64,000 bases of DNA from Longimicrobium terrae. GTDB taxonomy: Bacteria > Gemmatimonadota > Gemmatimonadetes > Longimicrobiales > Longimicrobiaceae. Numbering within the stretch: the first letter of the stretch is position 1; each line of letters starts with the position of its first letter. Below are positions 54,550 through 63,787 of this stretch, one piece after another. The stretch spans positions 1 to 64,000 of the forward strand of contig NZ_JACHIA010000025.1 of the NCBI RefSeq assembly GCF_014202995.1. Reading direction: 5' to 3'. The notes beneath the pieces were generated by a model that saw only the letters and a program-made list of their open reading frames with translations, was not told where the DNA came from and searched no databases. Position numbers and translations under genes: made by a program.

Positions 54550-56655
54550 ATGAAATGGACCCGCCTTCTGGCCGCCACGGCGCTTCTCGCCGCGTGCGAC
54601 CGGCAGATCACTGATTCGCCGCAGGCCGTTCCCGGCTCGGACCTGATGGAAGTGGGGCCGCTGACCACGGACATCCTGCGGCCCGGCCCGGTGCCGGCGC
54701 AGTCGTCCATGGTGGTGACCGCCGCCCCGCCGAGCGCCGGCGCGGCCGCCATCGCGCCCATCCCCACCAGCGGCCCGCACACGGACATCCTGTGGCGCCG
54801 CACCGTCAGCGGCGAGAACTTGGTCTGGCGGATGAACGGCGTGACCTACAACGGGTCTAGCGTCAGCCTTCCGACCGCCGCCAGCAACTGGGAAGTAGGC
54901 GGCATCGCGGACTTCAACCGCGACGCGCGGCCCGACATTCTGTGGCGCCGCCCGTCCACGTCCAGCAACGTGATCTGGATGATGAACGGCCTGTCCAGCG
55001 TGGGCGACATCGTGGCGCTGCCCACCGCCGCGCCCGAGTGGAAGATGGCGGGCGCGGGCGACTTTGACCGCGACGGCTCGCCCGACATCCTGTGGCGCCG
55101 CCCGTCCACATCCAGCGTGGTTCTGTGGATGATGAACGGCACCACGCTGCGGGACATCGTCGCGCTCCCCGCGCTGGACAGCACGTGGACGGTCGGCGGC
55201 ATCGCGGACATGACGGGCGACGGCAAGCTGGACATCGTCATCCGCCGGCAGAGCACGGGCGCCAATGCGGTGTGGCAGATGAACGGCGTGCAGCGCACGG
55301 GCGAGATCGCGCTGCGGCCGGTGACCGGCGCCTGGGTGCTGGGCGGCGTGGCGGACTTTACCCGCGACGGCAACGCGGACCTGGTGTGGCGCCACCCCAC
55401 GTCGCGCGATGTGGTGATCTGGGCCATGAAGCGCACCTCGTACACCGAGGGCGACCAGGCCAACCTGCCGTCGGTGCACCCGGAGTGGTCCATCGCGGGC
55501 GTGGCCGACTTCGATCCGCCGCCGCCCCCGCCCGCCGGGCTCACCGCCACGCCGGACGTGGGCAGCCGCATCAACCTGGCGTGGCAGGACCGCGGCACGC
55601 TGGAAACGTCGTACCGGGTGGAGTCCCGCGCGGGGACGGCCACCACGTGGACGCTGCTGGCCACGCTGCCGGAGAACACCACGACGTACGCGCATACGGG
55701 CGTGGTCGTCGGCGTGCCGTACACCTACCGTATCGTGGCCTGCAACCCCACGGGGTGCGGCGATCCGTCGCCCACCGCCACGGCGGTGACCTCGGCCTCC
55801 GCGCCCACGGCGACCACCTCGACCCCGGTGTACGAGCTGAACGCCGAGGTCGTTACGCCCGGCGGCAACGTCGTCGCCAACGGGCTGTCGACCACGGCGT
55901 GGGTGGAGCTGGATGACAACGCGGGAATGACCAGCCCCGCAAGCTCCGACACCGTATTTGCCGGCTCCACCAGCACGCCTGTCTTTGTCGCGCGGCCGTT
56001 CTTTGGGTTGACGGTGGGTGCGACGTACCACTACCGCATCGTCGCCCGCAACGCCGCGGGAACCACCTACGGAGCGGTGCAGACCTTCACGGTGTCCCCG
56101 CCGCCGGCCCCGATCGACCTGGCCGCCACCTTTACGCCGAACACGGTGGTCTCGCTCACCTGGAAGCTGCCGGCCAACTGGTACACCAAGTACGCGAAGG
56201 TGGAGTCCCGGACCACGCCGGACGGTGCGTGGACGCCCGTGTTCTGCAACGTGACCAGCAGCGAGCGGTGCATCGACCCCGACGTCAACACCAACACCCC
56301 GACCACGGTCTGGTACCGGGTGCAGCTCTGCAATGACCTGGGCTGCGGGCCATTTGCGGAGACGAGCGTGACCACGCAGGTGTTCGCGCGGCCCACCGAT
56401 CTGGTGGCCACGGCGGGGCCGGGGCGGGTGACGCTGTCGTGGACGGACAACAGCCCGAACGAAACGTACTTCGCCGCCGAGCGCCGGTCCGAGTTCGAGA
56501 CGGCGTGGAAGTTCGTAGGCCTTTCCGCGGGGCGCGCGGACACCAGCGTGACCGCCGGGGTGCGCTACTACTACCGGGTCCGCGCGGCGATCAACACGGG
56601 GTACGGGACCCGCTACTCGGCCGCGTCCAACGAAGCGGACGCCGTGCCGTACTGA
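54550..56655 (+). CDS. FG-GAP/VCBS and fibronectin-III lipoprotein, paralogue 3
   Basis: 701 residues, same plan: lipobox LLAAC, FG-GAP-like blades (IADFNRDARPDILWRR, AGDFDRDGSPDILWRR, VADFTRDGNADLVWRH), then FN3-like domains ending ATAGPGRVTLSWTDNSPNE. It is clearly related to the other two but diverged along its whole length, so it is the oldest branch of the tandem. The linker after the Cys is also different (VPGSDLMEVGPLTTDILRPG). A third, distinct terminator follows. Confidence 0.85.
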   Translation: MKWTRLLAATALLAACDRQITDSPQAVPGSDLMEVGPLTTDILRPGPVPAQSSMVVTAAPPSAGAAAIAPIPTSGPHTDILWRRTVSGENLVWRMNGVTYNGSSVSLPTAASNWEVGGIADFNRDARPDILWRRPSTSSNVIWMMNGLSSVGDIVALPTAAPEWKMAGAGDFDRDGSPDILWRRPSTSSVVLWMMNGTTLRDIVALPALDSTWTVGGIADMTGDGKLDIVIRRQSTGANAVWQMNGVQRTGEIALRPVTGAWVLGGVADFTRDGNADLVWRHPTSRDVVIWAMKRTSYTEGDQANLPSVHPEWSIAGVADFDPPPPPPAGLTATPDVGSRINLAWQDRGTLETSYRVESRAGTATTWTLLATLPENTTTYAHTGVVVGVPYTYRIVACNPTGCGDPSPTATAVTSASAPTATTSTPVYELNAEVVTPGGNVVANGLSTTAWVELDDNAGMTSPASSDTVFAGSTSTPVFVARPFFGLTVGATYHYRIVARNAAGTTYGAVQTFTVSPPPAPIDLAATFTPNTVVSLTWKLPANWYTKYAKVESRTTPDGAWTPVFCNVTSSERCIDPDVNTNTPTTVWYRVQLCNDLGCGPFAETSVTTQVFARPTDLVATAGPGRVTLSWTDNSPNETYFAAERRSEFETAWKFVGLSAGRADTSVTAGVRYYYRVRAAINTGYGTRYSAASNEADAVPY

Positions 56656-56680
56656 GCCGTCGCGCTCGGTGGATGAACTG

Positions 56681-56722
56681 AACGGCCCCGCGGCGTCTTA
56701 CGCCGCGGGGCCGTTTTCCTTT
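56681..56722. terminator. Terminator between paralogue 3 and the hydrolase gene
   Basis: Perfect 15-base arms (56681-56695, 56701-56715) with loop TCTTA, followed by TTCCTTTT on the plus strand. It lies between convergent genes; on the minus strand the tail after the stem is less T-rich. Confidence 0.9.
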
Positions 56723-56727
56723 TCGAT

Positions 56728-57303
56728 TCAGCCGGGCCGCGCAGCGGGTCCGGCGCGCAACCGCTGCAGCAGTGCATACCCGAACGGCCACTCGCCCAAC
56801 CCGCTGGCACTGTTGATGTGCCCCAGCGCGCCCGCGTTCACGAACTCGCTCCCCCACGCATGGGCGTAAGCGCGCGCCTGGTCCAGCGTCACGTACTCGT
56901 CGTCCGTGCTGGCCACGACGATGGTGGGGAAGGGAAGCCGCTCCATGGGCACCGGCGCAAAGCCCGTCGGCTCCGGCGGATAGACGGGCGCCTCCGGATC
57001 GCTGGGCGCCACCAGCAGCGCGCCGCGGATGCGGGCCAGGTGCTCCGGTGCCGCAGTACGTGCCCAGTGCGCCACGAGCGCGCAGGAACTGCTGTGCGTC
57101 ACCAGCACCGCCTCGCCGTCCAGCGCGGCGACGGTGGTGTCCAGCACCGCGGCCCAGTCCACGCAACGCGGCGCATCCCACTCCGCTTGATGCACGCGGC
57201 GGCATGACGGGTCCATCCGCTCCCAGTACGTCTGCCAGTGCTCCGGCCCGGAATCGCCCAGGCCGGGAAGGATCAGGGTCGCCACCTCGCTCATCCGCGT
57301 CAT
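56728..57303 (-). CDS. RBBP9/YdeN-type alpha/beta hydrolase
   Basis: 191 residues. The start is typical (VATLILPGLGDSGPEHWQTYWE). The nucleophile Ser is in VTHSSSCALVAHW, Asp in VASTDDEYV, and His in GHINSASGLGEWPFG, so the triad is complete. RBBP9-like proteins are small serine hydrolases of unknown natural substrate. Met codons at 57303 and 57294 are both possible starts; the second (MSEVAT) is the more usual N-terminus. Confidence 0.85.
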   Translation of the reverse strand: MTRMSEVATLILPGLGDSGPEHWQTYWERMDPSCRRVHQAEWDAPRCVDWAAVLDTTVAALDGEAVLVTHSSSCALVAHWARTAAPEHLARIRGALLVAPSDPEAPVYPPEPTGFAPVPMERLPFPTIVVASTDDEYVTLDQARAYAHAWGSEFVNAGALGHINSASGLGEWPFGYALLQRLRAGPAARPG

Positions 57304-57362
57304 CCGTCCGGGGTGTGGTCGCTCTCGATCGCGTCAACCTGGCGGATGTGTGGACGGGACGC

Positions 57363-57396
57363 AAAACGGGCGGGACCGCCGCCGGTCCCGCCCGTT
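57363..57396 (-). terminator. Terminator of the propeller-lipoprotein gene
   Basis: Arms 57365-57377 and 57384-57396 (AACGGGCGGGACC) form a perfect 13-base stem followed on the minus strand by TTTTG. Confidence 0.9.
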
Positions 57397-57427
57397 CGCC
57401 TCGTCGATGGATCCCGTGTGGATCTGT

Positions 57428-58597
57428 TCAGCGGCGCCGCAGGCGCTGGATGCGGATGTGTCCCACGCCGTCCTCGTCGTAAAGTTGGCCCAGCACCCAG
57501 TCCGGGCCGATCTGGTGCACCGTGAACCGCGGCGGGCCTTCCGCCCGGGCGATCCACTTTCCGCCTGCGTCGAACACGGACCAGCGGCTGCCGCGCGCCT
57601 TATCCGCGGTCCGCCGCGCGTCCTGCACCCAGAGCCGTCCCTCACTGTCGGAGAGTACAGCGCCGGTGGGCGGAATGGCTCGCGGAAACGGCGCCGTCTC
57701 CAGCTCCCGCGCTGCTTCCGCGCCCCGGGCCCCCGCAGCGTTCGCGACCAGCCGCGTATATGCTTCCCGCTCTTCACGCGTCACCGGCAGCTCCGCCGCG
57801 GCGCGCTGGACGACGAGGTCAGGTCGCCCGTCTGGCGTGTATCCATCCACCCGGTACGCGTCCCCCGTCGCGACGAAGAACCGGTTGCCGGAGACGGTCG
57901 CGTATGTCCATCGGCCGAACGGCGCGGACATCGTGCGAAAGGTACGCTTGTCGGGCGAGGGAGATTCGTACTGCTCCATCCCCGGAAAGCGCCCGACGGT
58001 ATCAAGCACCTGGCCTGAGGCGGCGACGCGCACGTACATCACCGTATCCCGCCATGGACGGCCGCGCGCCACCGGAGCCTTGCCGGTGAGCGGCGGCACG
58101 GAGACGAGCATCGAGCCATCCGCGAAACGTCCGTGGATGGACGGAAGAAAGCCCGCCAGCGAAACCGTCGCTTCCCGCCGCAGCTGGCCATCCGCGGAAA
58201 AGACGGAGAGCCGCCCGAGCAGCGGGTCCCACGCCAGGATGGAGTCCGCCGTCATCCCCACCCAGCCCACGTACTGGAACTCGCCCGGACCCTGCCCGGC
58301 GCGGCCGATCGTCCGCACGAGCTTTCCGTCCGCCGAGAAGATCGAAACCCGGTTGGCGCGCGCATCGCCGACCACGACCGTGTTGCCGGACCGCGTGGCG
58401 GACGTCACCTGCACGAACGGATCGGCGCCCGCGTCCATCTCCACCGCGGGTTCACCCGCGAAGCTCCACACGGCGGCGGGCGCGTCCTTTTCAGCCAAGC
58501 CTGCATCATCGCCCTTCCGCTGCCCGCAGCCGGCGAGAAGAAGAAGGGCGCTGAGGAGAACGAATGAGCTACCTGCGCCGCGCTGACGCAATTCCAT
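57428..58597 (-). CDS. Six-bladed beta-propeller lipoprotein
   Basis: 389 residues. The lipobox is LLAGC (Cys near residue 24). The body has propeller blades such as VVVGDARANRVSIFSADGKL, then GRAGQGPGEF and ILAWDPLLGRLSVFSADGQL. The C-terminal blade (VLSDSEGRLWVQDARR, then WSVFDAGGKWI) closes the ring. It is related to the exported propeller at 9796-10971. Function is unknown. Its ATG overlaps the TGA of the upstream lipoprotein gene, with a GTG directly before it as an alternative start, so the two genes are coupled. Confidence 0.8.
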   Translation of the reverse strand: MELRQRGAGSSFVLLSALLLLAGCGQRKGDDAGLAEKDAPAAVWSFAGEPAVEMDAGADPFVQVTSATRSGNTVVVGDARANRVSIFSADGKLVRTIGRAGQGPGEFQYVGWVGMTADSILAWDPLLGRLSVFSADGQLRREATVSLAGFLPSIHGRFADGSMLVSVPPLTGKAPVARGRPWRDTVMYVRVAASGQVLDTVGRFPGMEQYESPSPDKRTFRTMSAPFGRWTYATVSGNRFFVATGDAYRVDGYTPDGRPDLVVQRAAAELPVTREEREAYTRLVANAAGARGAEAARELETAPFPRAIPPTGAVLSDSEGRLWVQDARRTADKARGSRWSVFDAGGKWIARAEGPPRFTVHQIGPDWVLGQLYDEDGVGHIRIQRLRRR

Positions 58598-59004
58598 CAC
58601 GGATGATCAGAGTTTGCGGCGTCGCGCGCGGCCCGCTCATCGGCCATGTACTGCAGCAGGATGCGCTGCATGTCCGCCGTCGTCCCCGGACTCGTCTGGA
58701 GTTCACGCAGCGCGCGCTCTGCCGCGGGCGAGGGAGTCGTTGCCGATCCCGTCAACACAGGAGGGCGCGGATTGGCGAGCGCGACCGCGAGCAGTTGGCG
58801 GTAGGTACTCCGAACTTTCGGATCCACCGGACGCCCGCCCGACTGCAACAGCAGCAGCCGTTCAAGCATCTCCTCATCCCCAGCGGACAGGGTTACCGCC
58901 GGAACTGGTGAGGCAGCGGGCTGCAGCGTGCGTGCGGGCTCACAGCCGGCCATCAGCAGAAGGGCAAGCGGGGCCGCGCGGCACATCATGGACAAGTGGA
59001 TCAT
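58597..59004 (-). CDS. Small lipoprotein coupled to the propeller gene
   Basis: 135 residues. The lipobox is LLMAGC (Cys near residue 21). The mature part is helical and polar (GDEEMLERLLLLQSGGRP, then DMQRILLQYMADERAA). No family recognised. Its stop overlaps the start of the propeller lipoprotein gene, which suggests that the two act together at the membrane surface. The start MIHLSMM was chosen for the signal peptide; an internal Met would shorten it to the minimal lipoprotein signal. Confidence 0.7.
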   Translation of the reverse strand: MIHLSMMCRAAPLALLLMAGCEPARTLQPAASPVPAVTLSAGDEEMLERLLLLQSGGRPVDPKVRSTYRQLLAVALANPRPPVLTGSATTPSPAAERALRELQTSPGTTADMQRILLQYMADERAARDAANSDHP

Positions 59005-59060
59005 TGAGAGTTCTCCCGGTAGTCGATCGCCAGCGGAGCCAGGGCGCGCTCCGGAAGCAT

Positions 59061-59279
59061 TCAAGGATGGACGATTTCCGTTTCCTCGGGAGGGCACGGA
59101 ATCGTGTGGCTCATGCAGGAGATCTCCTTCGTCTCCGGATTCTGAACGCATACCGTCTTCCAGCAGGTGACTGTCATCTGCTGTGCGGAGGACGGAGCGC
59201 CGAACACCGCGATCATCCCCAGCACCAGCGGCGCCGCCGTGGCAAAGGTGAGAATCGCCTTGCGGATGGGTGTCATCAT
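59061..59279 (-). CDS. Small exported Cys-rich protein
   Basis: 72 residues with a signal peptide (KAILTFATAAPLVLGMIAVF, cleavage after SSA). The mature 40 residues contain four cysteines (TCWKTVCV, then SCMSHTIPC), enough for two disulphides. No family recognised. It is 56 bases upstream of the coupled lipoprotein pair on the same strand, so the three may be one operon. Confidence 0.6.
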   Translation of the reverse strand: MMTPIRKAILTFATAAPLVLGMIAVFGAPSSAQQMTVTCWKTVCVQNPETKEISCMSHTIPCPPEETEIVHP

Positions 59280-59407
59280 TGTGCCTCACAATCAAGATTG
59301 TGCACGTGTCGCATCCGTCCATTCTGAATGCGTTCACAAGAATAGAGGCGGATAGAGATAGTGCGCAAGGGGACAAACCATAATTCGGGGATGAGGATCA
59401 TCGTCCC

Positions 59408-59446
59408 CGGAAAGAAAAAGGCGGCGGTCCGGAGAGGACCGCCGCC
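59408..59446 (-). terminator. Terminator of the permease gene
   Basis: Arms 59420-59430 and 59436-59446 (GGCGGCGGTCC) form a perfect 11-base stem. On the minus strand it is followed by TTTTTCTTTCC. Confidence 0.9.
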
Positions 59447-59475
59447 TTGGCGTCATCGTGCGTGCGGAAACGGCA

Positions 59476-60999
59476 TCAGTGCGCCGGGCCGTCCAGCGGC
59501 GGAATCTCGTCGCCGCGGTCGCCGTGCTGCAGCGTGCTATGGCGGATTCCGTACAGGAAGTAGACGGCCAGACCCAGCGCCAGCCAGATCGCGAACCGCT
59601 CCCACGCGTGCGGCGGCAGCCCCGACATCACGTAGATGCAGGCGCCCGCGCCCAGGAGGGTCACCGGCCAGACGAACGGCACGCGGAACGGGCGGTGGCG
59701 GTGCGGGTCGATGATGCGCAGCACCAGCACGCCGATGCACACGATGGCGAACGCCGACAGCGTGCCGATGTTGGTGAGGTCGTAGATCTCGTTCTCATCC
59801 GCGAACAGCGCGCCCACGGCCACCGCGGCGCCCGTCAGCAGCGTGGTGATGTAGGGAACGCGCGCCTTGCCGCTCACCTTGGCCGCCCAGCGGGGAAGCA
59901 GACCGTCGCGGGCCATCGCGTAGAAAATGCGCGGCTGGCCGTACTGAAAGACCAGGAGCACTGCCGTGAGCGAAACCACCGCGCCGGCCGAAACGATCCA
60001 TCCCGCCGTGTGCAGCCCCGCCACATCCAGCGCCTTGGCCAGCGGGTCGGCGCCCCGGAGCTGCTCGTACGGCACCAGCCCGGTGGCCACCAGGCCCACG
60101 ATCACGTAGATGACGGTGCAGATGGCCAAGCCGCCCAGAATGCCGATGGGCAGGTTGCGCTGCGGGTCCTTGGTTTCCTCGGCCGCGGTGCTGATGGCGT
60201 CAAAGCCGATGTACGCAAAGAAGACGATGGCCGCGCCCTGGTGAATGCCGCGCCATCCATTGGGCGCAAAGGGCGTGAAGTTGTTCATGTCCACGTGCAT
60301 GGAGCCCACGACCACGAACAGCAGCAGCACCAGCAGCTTGATGACCACCATGATGTTGTTGGCCCGCGCGCTTTCGCGCACGCCCCGCATGAGCAGCCAG
60401 GTGACCGCGGCCACGATGGCGAACGCCGGCAGGTTCAGCAGCACCGGCATGCCCAGAAAGCGCGGCGCGGACTGCATCAGCGCCTGCACCTCGGGGTCCG
60501 AGCTCTTCATCACCGCGCGGTAGCCGTGCGTGAGGTAGTCCGGAAGGTGAATGCCGAAGCCGCTGAGCAGCGAGTTGAAGTACCCGCTCCACGCCACCGC
60601 CACGGCCACGTTGCCCACGGCGTATTCCAGGATCAGGTCCCAGCCGATGATCCACGCCACCAGCTCCCCCAGCGTGGCGTACGAATACGCGTACGCGCTG
60701 CCTGCCTGGGGAATCATGGACGCCAGTTCGGCGTAGCAGAGCGCGGCCAGCCCGCAGACGGCGCCCAGCAGAATGAACGAGATCACCAGCGCGGGTCCGG
60801 CGCCGTAGCGCACCACCACGCCGTTGGGAAGGATTTCGCCCGCGGCGGCCGTGCCGATGGACGAAAAGATCCCCGCGCCGATCACCGCGCCGATGGCGAG
60901 CATGATCAGGTCGCCGGCACCCAGTTCGCGCTTGAGCGCATTGGGATTGCCCGACTCGTCGATCAGCTCCGCGATGGGCTTTCTTCGGAACAGTTGCAT
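59476..60999 (-). CDS. APC-family cationic amino-acid permease
   Basis: 507 residues with 12 or more membrane segments. The start has the family motif LGAGDLIMLAIGAVIGAGIF in the first helix. AALCYAELASMIPQAGSAYAY is the second consensus, and FFAYIGFDAISTAAEETKDP the third; the last is typical of the cationic amino-acid transporter (CAT/YfnA) group. It should import amino acids with protons. The start was set at MQLFRRKPIAELI; the upstream in-frame codons are Arg/Pro-rich. It is divergent from moxR. Confidence 0.9.
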   Translation of the reverse strand: MQLFRRKPIAELIDESGNPNALKRELGAGDLIMLAIGAVIGAGIFSSIGTAAAGEILPNGVVVRYGAGPALVISFILLGAVCGLAALCYAELASMIPQAGSAYAYSYATLGELVAWIIGWDLILEYAVGNVAVAVAWSGYFNSLLSGFGIHLPDYLTHGYRAVMKSSDPEVQALMQSAPRFLGMPVLLNLPAFAIVAAVTWLLMRGVRESARANNIMVVIKLLVLLLFVVVGSMHVDMNNFTPFAPNGWRGIHQGAAIVFFAYIGFDAISTAAEETKDPQRNLPIGILGGLAICTVIYVIVGLVATGLVPYEQLRGADPLAKALDVAGLHTAGWIVSAGAVVSLTAVLLVFQYGQPRIFYAMARDGLLPRWAAKVSGKARVPYITTLLTGAAVAVGALFADENEIYDLTNIGTLSAFAIVCIGVLVLRIIDPHRHRPFRVPFVWPVTLLGAGACIYVMSGLPPHAWERFAIWLALGLAVYFLYGIRHSTLQHGDRGDEIPPLDGPAH

Positions 61000-61400
61000 G
61001 TTGGCAGGTGGGGTTTCAGGACGAAGCGGCACGGCTCCGAACGGGCGTCGGGAACGGTGCCGCACGGACCCGAACCGGCGCGGAGCGCGCCGGCCATGCA
61101 GGTGATGGGGCTCGGGCAGGCGCGACAAAGTGCAGGGCGCGGCGGCTTCCGTCAATGCGGCGCGATGCGGACGTCCGTTCGGGCGACGCGTGAGCGGTCC
61201 CGCACCAACGAAATCCCCGCCTTCCGCATCCTATCCCCCGTACGCGCCACGCACGGCGGGCACTGCCCCGCCGCGGGGCGCGCCCCTACTTTCCCGCTGG
61301 CGCCCCGCGCCGCTAGTTTGGGTGTGCTAGACAATTAGCACTCCACGCGGCGGGACGTCCGCTCATCCCGACTCCCATCCCCAACGGTCCGGAGGTTCCC
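61000..61400. other. Divergent intergenic region
   Basis: 401 bases between the permease (minus) and moxR (plus) with no credible gene. The promoter of moxR is likely in 61300-61350, where TAGACAATTAGCACTC makes an A+T-richer patch. Confidence 0.45.
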
Positions 61401-62402
61401 CTGGTCACAGCCGAACAGGAAGTCCACACGCTGCTTTCCGACGCCGCGCGGCTGCGCGAGCAGGTGCGCCGCCGCATCGTGGGCCAGGGAGCGGTGCTGG
61501 ACGAGGTGCTGATGTGCCTGCTGGCGGGCGGCCACGCGCTGCTGGTGGGCGTGCCGGGTCTGGCCAAGACGCTGCTGGTAAAGACGCTCAGCGAGGCGAT
61601 GGAGCTGGACTTTCGCCGCGTGCAGTTCACCCCGGACCTCATGCCGGGCGACATCACCGGCACGGAAGTCATCGAGGAAGACCGCGCCACGGGGCGGCGG
61701 GCGGCGCGCTTCATCCGCGGGCCCATCTTTACGCAGGTGCTGCTGGCGGACGAAATCAACCGCACCCCGCCCAAGACGCAGGCCGCGCTGCTGGAGGCCA
61801 TGCAGGAGGGTCGCGTGACCGCCGGCGGCGAAGACATGCCGCTGCCGCGCCCCTTTTTCGTGCTGGCCACGCAGAACCCGGTGGAGCAGGAGGGAACGTA
61901 TCCGCTTCCCGAGGCACAGCTGGACCGCTTCATGTTCGACATCCGCCTGGACTATCCCTCGGCGGAGGAAGAAGTGGAGATCCTGCGCGCCACCACGGGC
62001 GTGGCGGATGCGCCGGTGCAGCGGGTGCTGGACGCGGAGCGCATCATGACGCTGCAGCGGTGGACGCGCGAGGTGCCGGTGGCGGACAACGTGTTCCGCT
62101 ACGCCGCCTCCCTCGTCCGCGCCACGCGCCCCACCGGCCCGGATGCGCACGAGGACGTCAAGCGATGGATTCGCTGGGGCGCCGGGCCGCGCGCGGGGCA
62201 GGCGCTGATCCTGGGCGCCAAGGCCAACGCGCTGCTCAGCGGCCGCTTTCACGTGACGCCCGACGACATCCGCCGCGTGGCGGCTCCCGTGCTGCGCCAC
62301 CGCGTGCTGGTGAACTTTCACGCCGAGGCGGAGGGCGTGACGCCGGACCAGGTGATCGCGCGGCTGATGGAGAGTGTGGCGCCGCCGCGGAGCGGGCTGT
62401 GA
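61401..62402 (+). CDS. MoxR-family AAA+ ATPase, probable CTG start
   Basis: 333 residues from CTG 61401. Walker A is GVPGLAKT, Walker [15 protein letters not shown], sensor-1 [20 protein letters not shown]. MoxR proteins are chaperone-like ATPases that act with DUF58/vWA partners, encoded next. In this frame no ATG, GTG or TTG occurs between the upstream TAG (61314) and GTG 61464. Starting at 61464 would remove the helix [12 protein letters not shown] that the family has before [12 protein letters not shown] ends five bases before the CTG, so a CTG start is the best fit. Confidence 0.85.
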   Translation: MVTAEQEVHTLLSDAARLREQVRRRIVGQGAVLDEVLMCLLAGGHALLVGVPGLAKTLLVKTLSEAMELDFRRVQFTPDLMPGDITGTEVIEEDRATGRRAARFIRGPIFTQVLLADEINRTPPKTQAALLEAMQEGRVTAGGEDMPLPRPFFVLATQNPVEQEGTYPLPEAQLDRFMFDIRLDYPSAEEEVEILRATTGVADAPVQRVLDAERIMTLQRWTREVPVADNVFRYAASLVRATRPTGPDAHEDVKRWIRWGAGPRAGQALILGAKANALLSGRFHVTPDDIRRVAAPVLRHRVLVNFHAEAEGVTPDQVIARLMESVAPPRSGL

Positions 62403-62886
62403 AAGGGAAGTGCGTGAGTGCTGGGTGCGTGAGTGCGTCAGTGCGCGTGCGGGCGGCGGAGATCACGGCGGCCCCCACCCGGGCTCGTACTACTCGCCCA
62501 CCCTCCCCCAAAAAAGACTGGGGGAGGGTTGGGGCGCGCGCGAGAGTGTGGAGCGCGTACCCGGTGCTCCCTTCCCCCCAGGGTTTTTTGGGGGGAAGGG
62601 CTGGGGATGGGGGGCCTGCCCGCCGCCACACCGCACTCCGCCGCCCGCACGGCACTGAAGTGTGCCCCCTCTCCCACATCCGTTCGTGGGAGAGGGTCGT
62701 CGCGCGCAGCGCGCGGGGTGAGGGCCACAGCCCGCGGCCGCACGCCATCCCGCTGATCGAACGTTCGACAGCCCTCACTGGCCGTTCCTCAGCTGTCGAT
62801 GGACGTTCATCAACCGCCACGCGCGTTCCATCCACGATCGGCCGTCCTCCGTCGTCGACCACACGCCTTCCGTCACGCGCGCGCCG
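62403..62886. repeat. Intergenic repeat-rich region
   Basis: 484 bases inside the moxR-DUF58 operon. 62407-62445 has AGTGCGTGAGTGC units like those at 5243-5402. 62500-62540 and 62570-62600 have C-run/G-run palindromes (CCCTCCCCC with GGGGGAGGG, CCCCCCAGG with GGGGGGAAGG). 62660-62700 has CCCCTCTCCC and GGGAGAGG. 62750-62870 has short inverted units around CGTTC. No gene with coherent sequence. These are dispersed intergenic elements, unusual inside an operon. Confidence 0.7.
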
Positions 62887-63783
62887 ATGAACACCGCCGC
62901 GCAGTTTCTTCCCCCGCAGCTGCTGGAGCGCCTGGGCGGGCTGGACCTGATCGCCCGCACCGTCGTGCGCGGCTTTCAGTCCGGCGTGCACCGCTCGCCC
63001 CAGCGCGGCGTGGGCGAAGACTTCGCCAAGCACCGCGACTACCAGCAGGGCGACGACGTCCGCTACCTGGACTGGAAGCTGTACGCCCGCACGGACCGCC
63101 TGTACGTCCGCGAGTTCGAGGAGCGCAGCAACCTGCAGTGCTTCCTTGTCGTCGATGAATCCGCGTCCATGGACTACGCGGAGCCGGGCGGCGTGTCCAA
63201 GCACCGCTACGCCGCCTACGTGGCCGCCGCGCTCGCGCACATCATGCTGGGCCACGGCGACGCGGTGGGATTGGCCACGTTCGGCGTGGAGCCGCGGCTG
63301 CTTCTCGCCCCCCGTTCCCGCCGCGGCCACCTGCACGACCTGCTGATGCAACTGGAGCGGATGAAGCCGTCCGGCTCCGGCTCCGCCGCGCCCGTGCTCG
63401 ACCGCGTGGGCGGCGCGCTGCAGCGTCGCGGGCGCATCGTCCTCATCACCGATCTGCTGGAGGAGGATGGCGGAGACGCCGTGTCCACCGCGCTCGGCCG
63501 GCTGCGCGCGCGCGGGGACGAGGTCGTGGTGATGCGCGTCCTGACCCCCGCCGAGTCGGGGGAGCGCGCGCCGGGCGCGGGGCTGTTCTACGATCCGGAA
63601 AAGCCCGGCGCCGAACTCCCGGCCACACCGGACGCGGACGCCGGGTACCGCCGCCGCGTGGGCGCCTACTACGACGCGCTGGCGGACCGTCTGCGCGAGC
63701 GCGCGGTGGAGTACGTGCCGCTCACCACCGCGCAGCCGGTGGAAGAGGCGCTGGTGGCGTGGGCCAACGCGCGGCGGGGGTGA
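62887..63783 (+). CDS. DUF58 protein, MoxR partner
   Basis: 298 residues. The DUF58 signature is DFAKHRDYQQGDDVRYLDWK with LYARTDRLYVREFEE. A vWA-like domain follows with a MIDAS-type start (VVDESASMDYAE), then LITDLLEEDGGDA. Such proteins work with MoxR ATPases in envelope or complex assembly. The next gene, a BatA-like membrane protein, starts five bases after its stop. Confidence 0.85.
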   Translation: MNTAAQFLPPQLLERLGGLDLIARTVVRGFQSGVHRSPQRGVGEDFAKHRDYQQGDDVRYLDWKLYARTDRLYVREFEERSNLQCFLVVDESASMDYAEPGGVSKHRYAAYVAAALAHIMLGHGDAVGLATFGVEPRLLLAPRSRRGHLHDLLMQLERMKPSGSGSAAPVLDRVGGALQRRGRIVLITDLLEEDGGDAVSTALGRLRARGDEVVVMRVLTPAESGERAPGAGLFYDPEKPGAELPATPDADAGYRRRVGAYYDALADRLRERAVEYVPLTTAQPVEEALVAWANARRG

Positions 63784-63787
63784 CGGC

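Noticed and set aside
49373-56031. Very long open frames on the minus strand opposite the three FG-GAP lipoprotein genes (up to about 900 codons).
   Set aside because: They are His/Arg/Gly-rich, carry no signal or domain and mirror codon bias of the plus-strand genes; the plus frame has clear lipobox and blade motifs.
49553-56655. Possible diversity-generating retroelement acting on the repetitive lipoprotein genes.
   Set aside because: No reverse transcriptase gene or template repeat in the window, and differences between paralogues are not biased to adenines in a short block.
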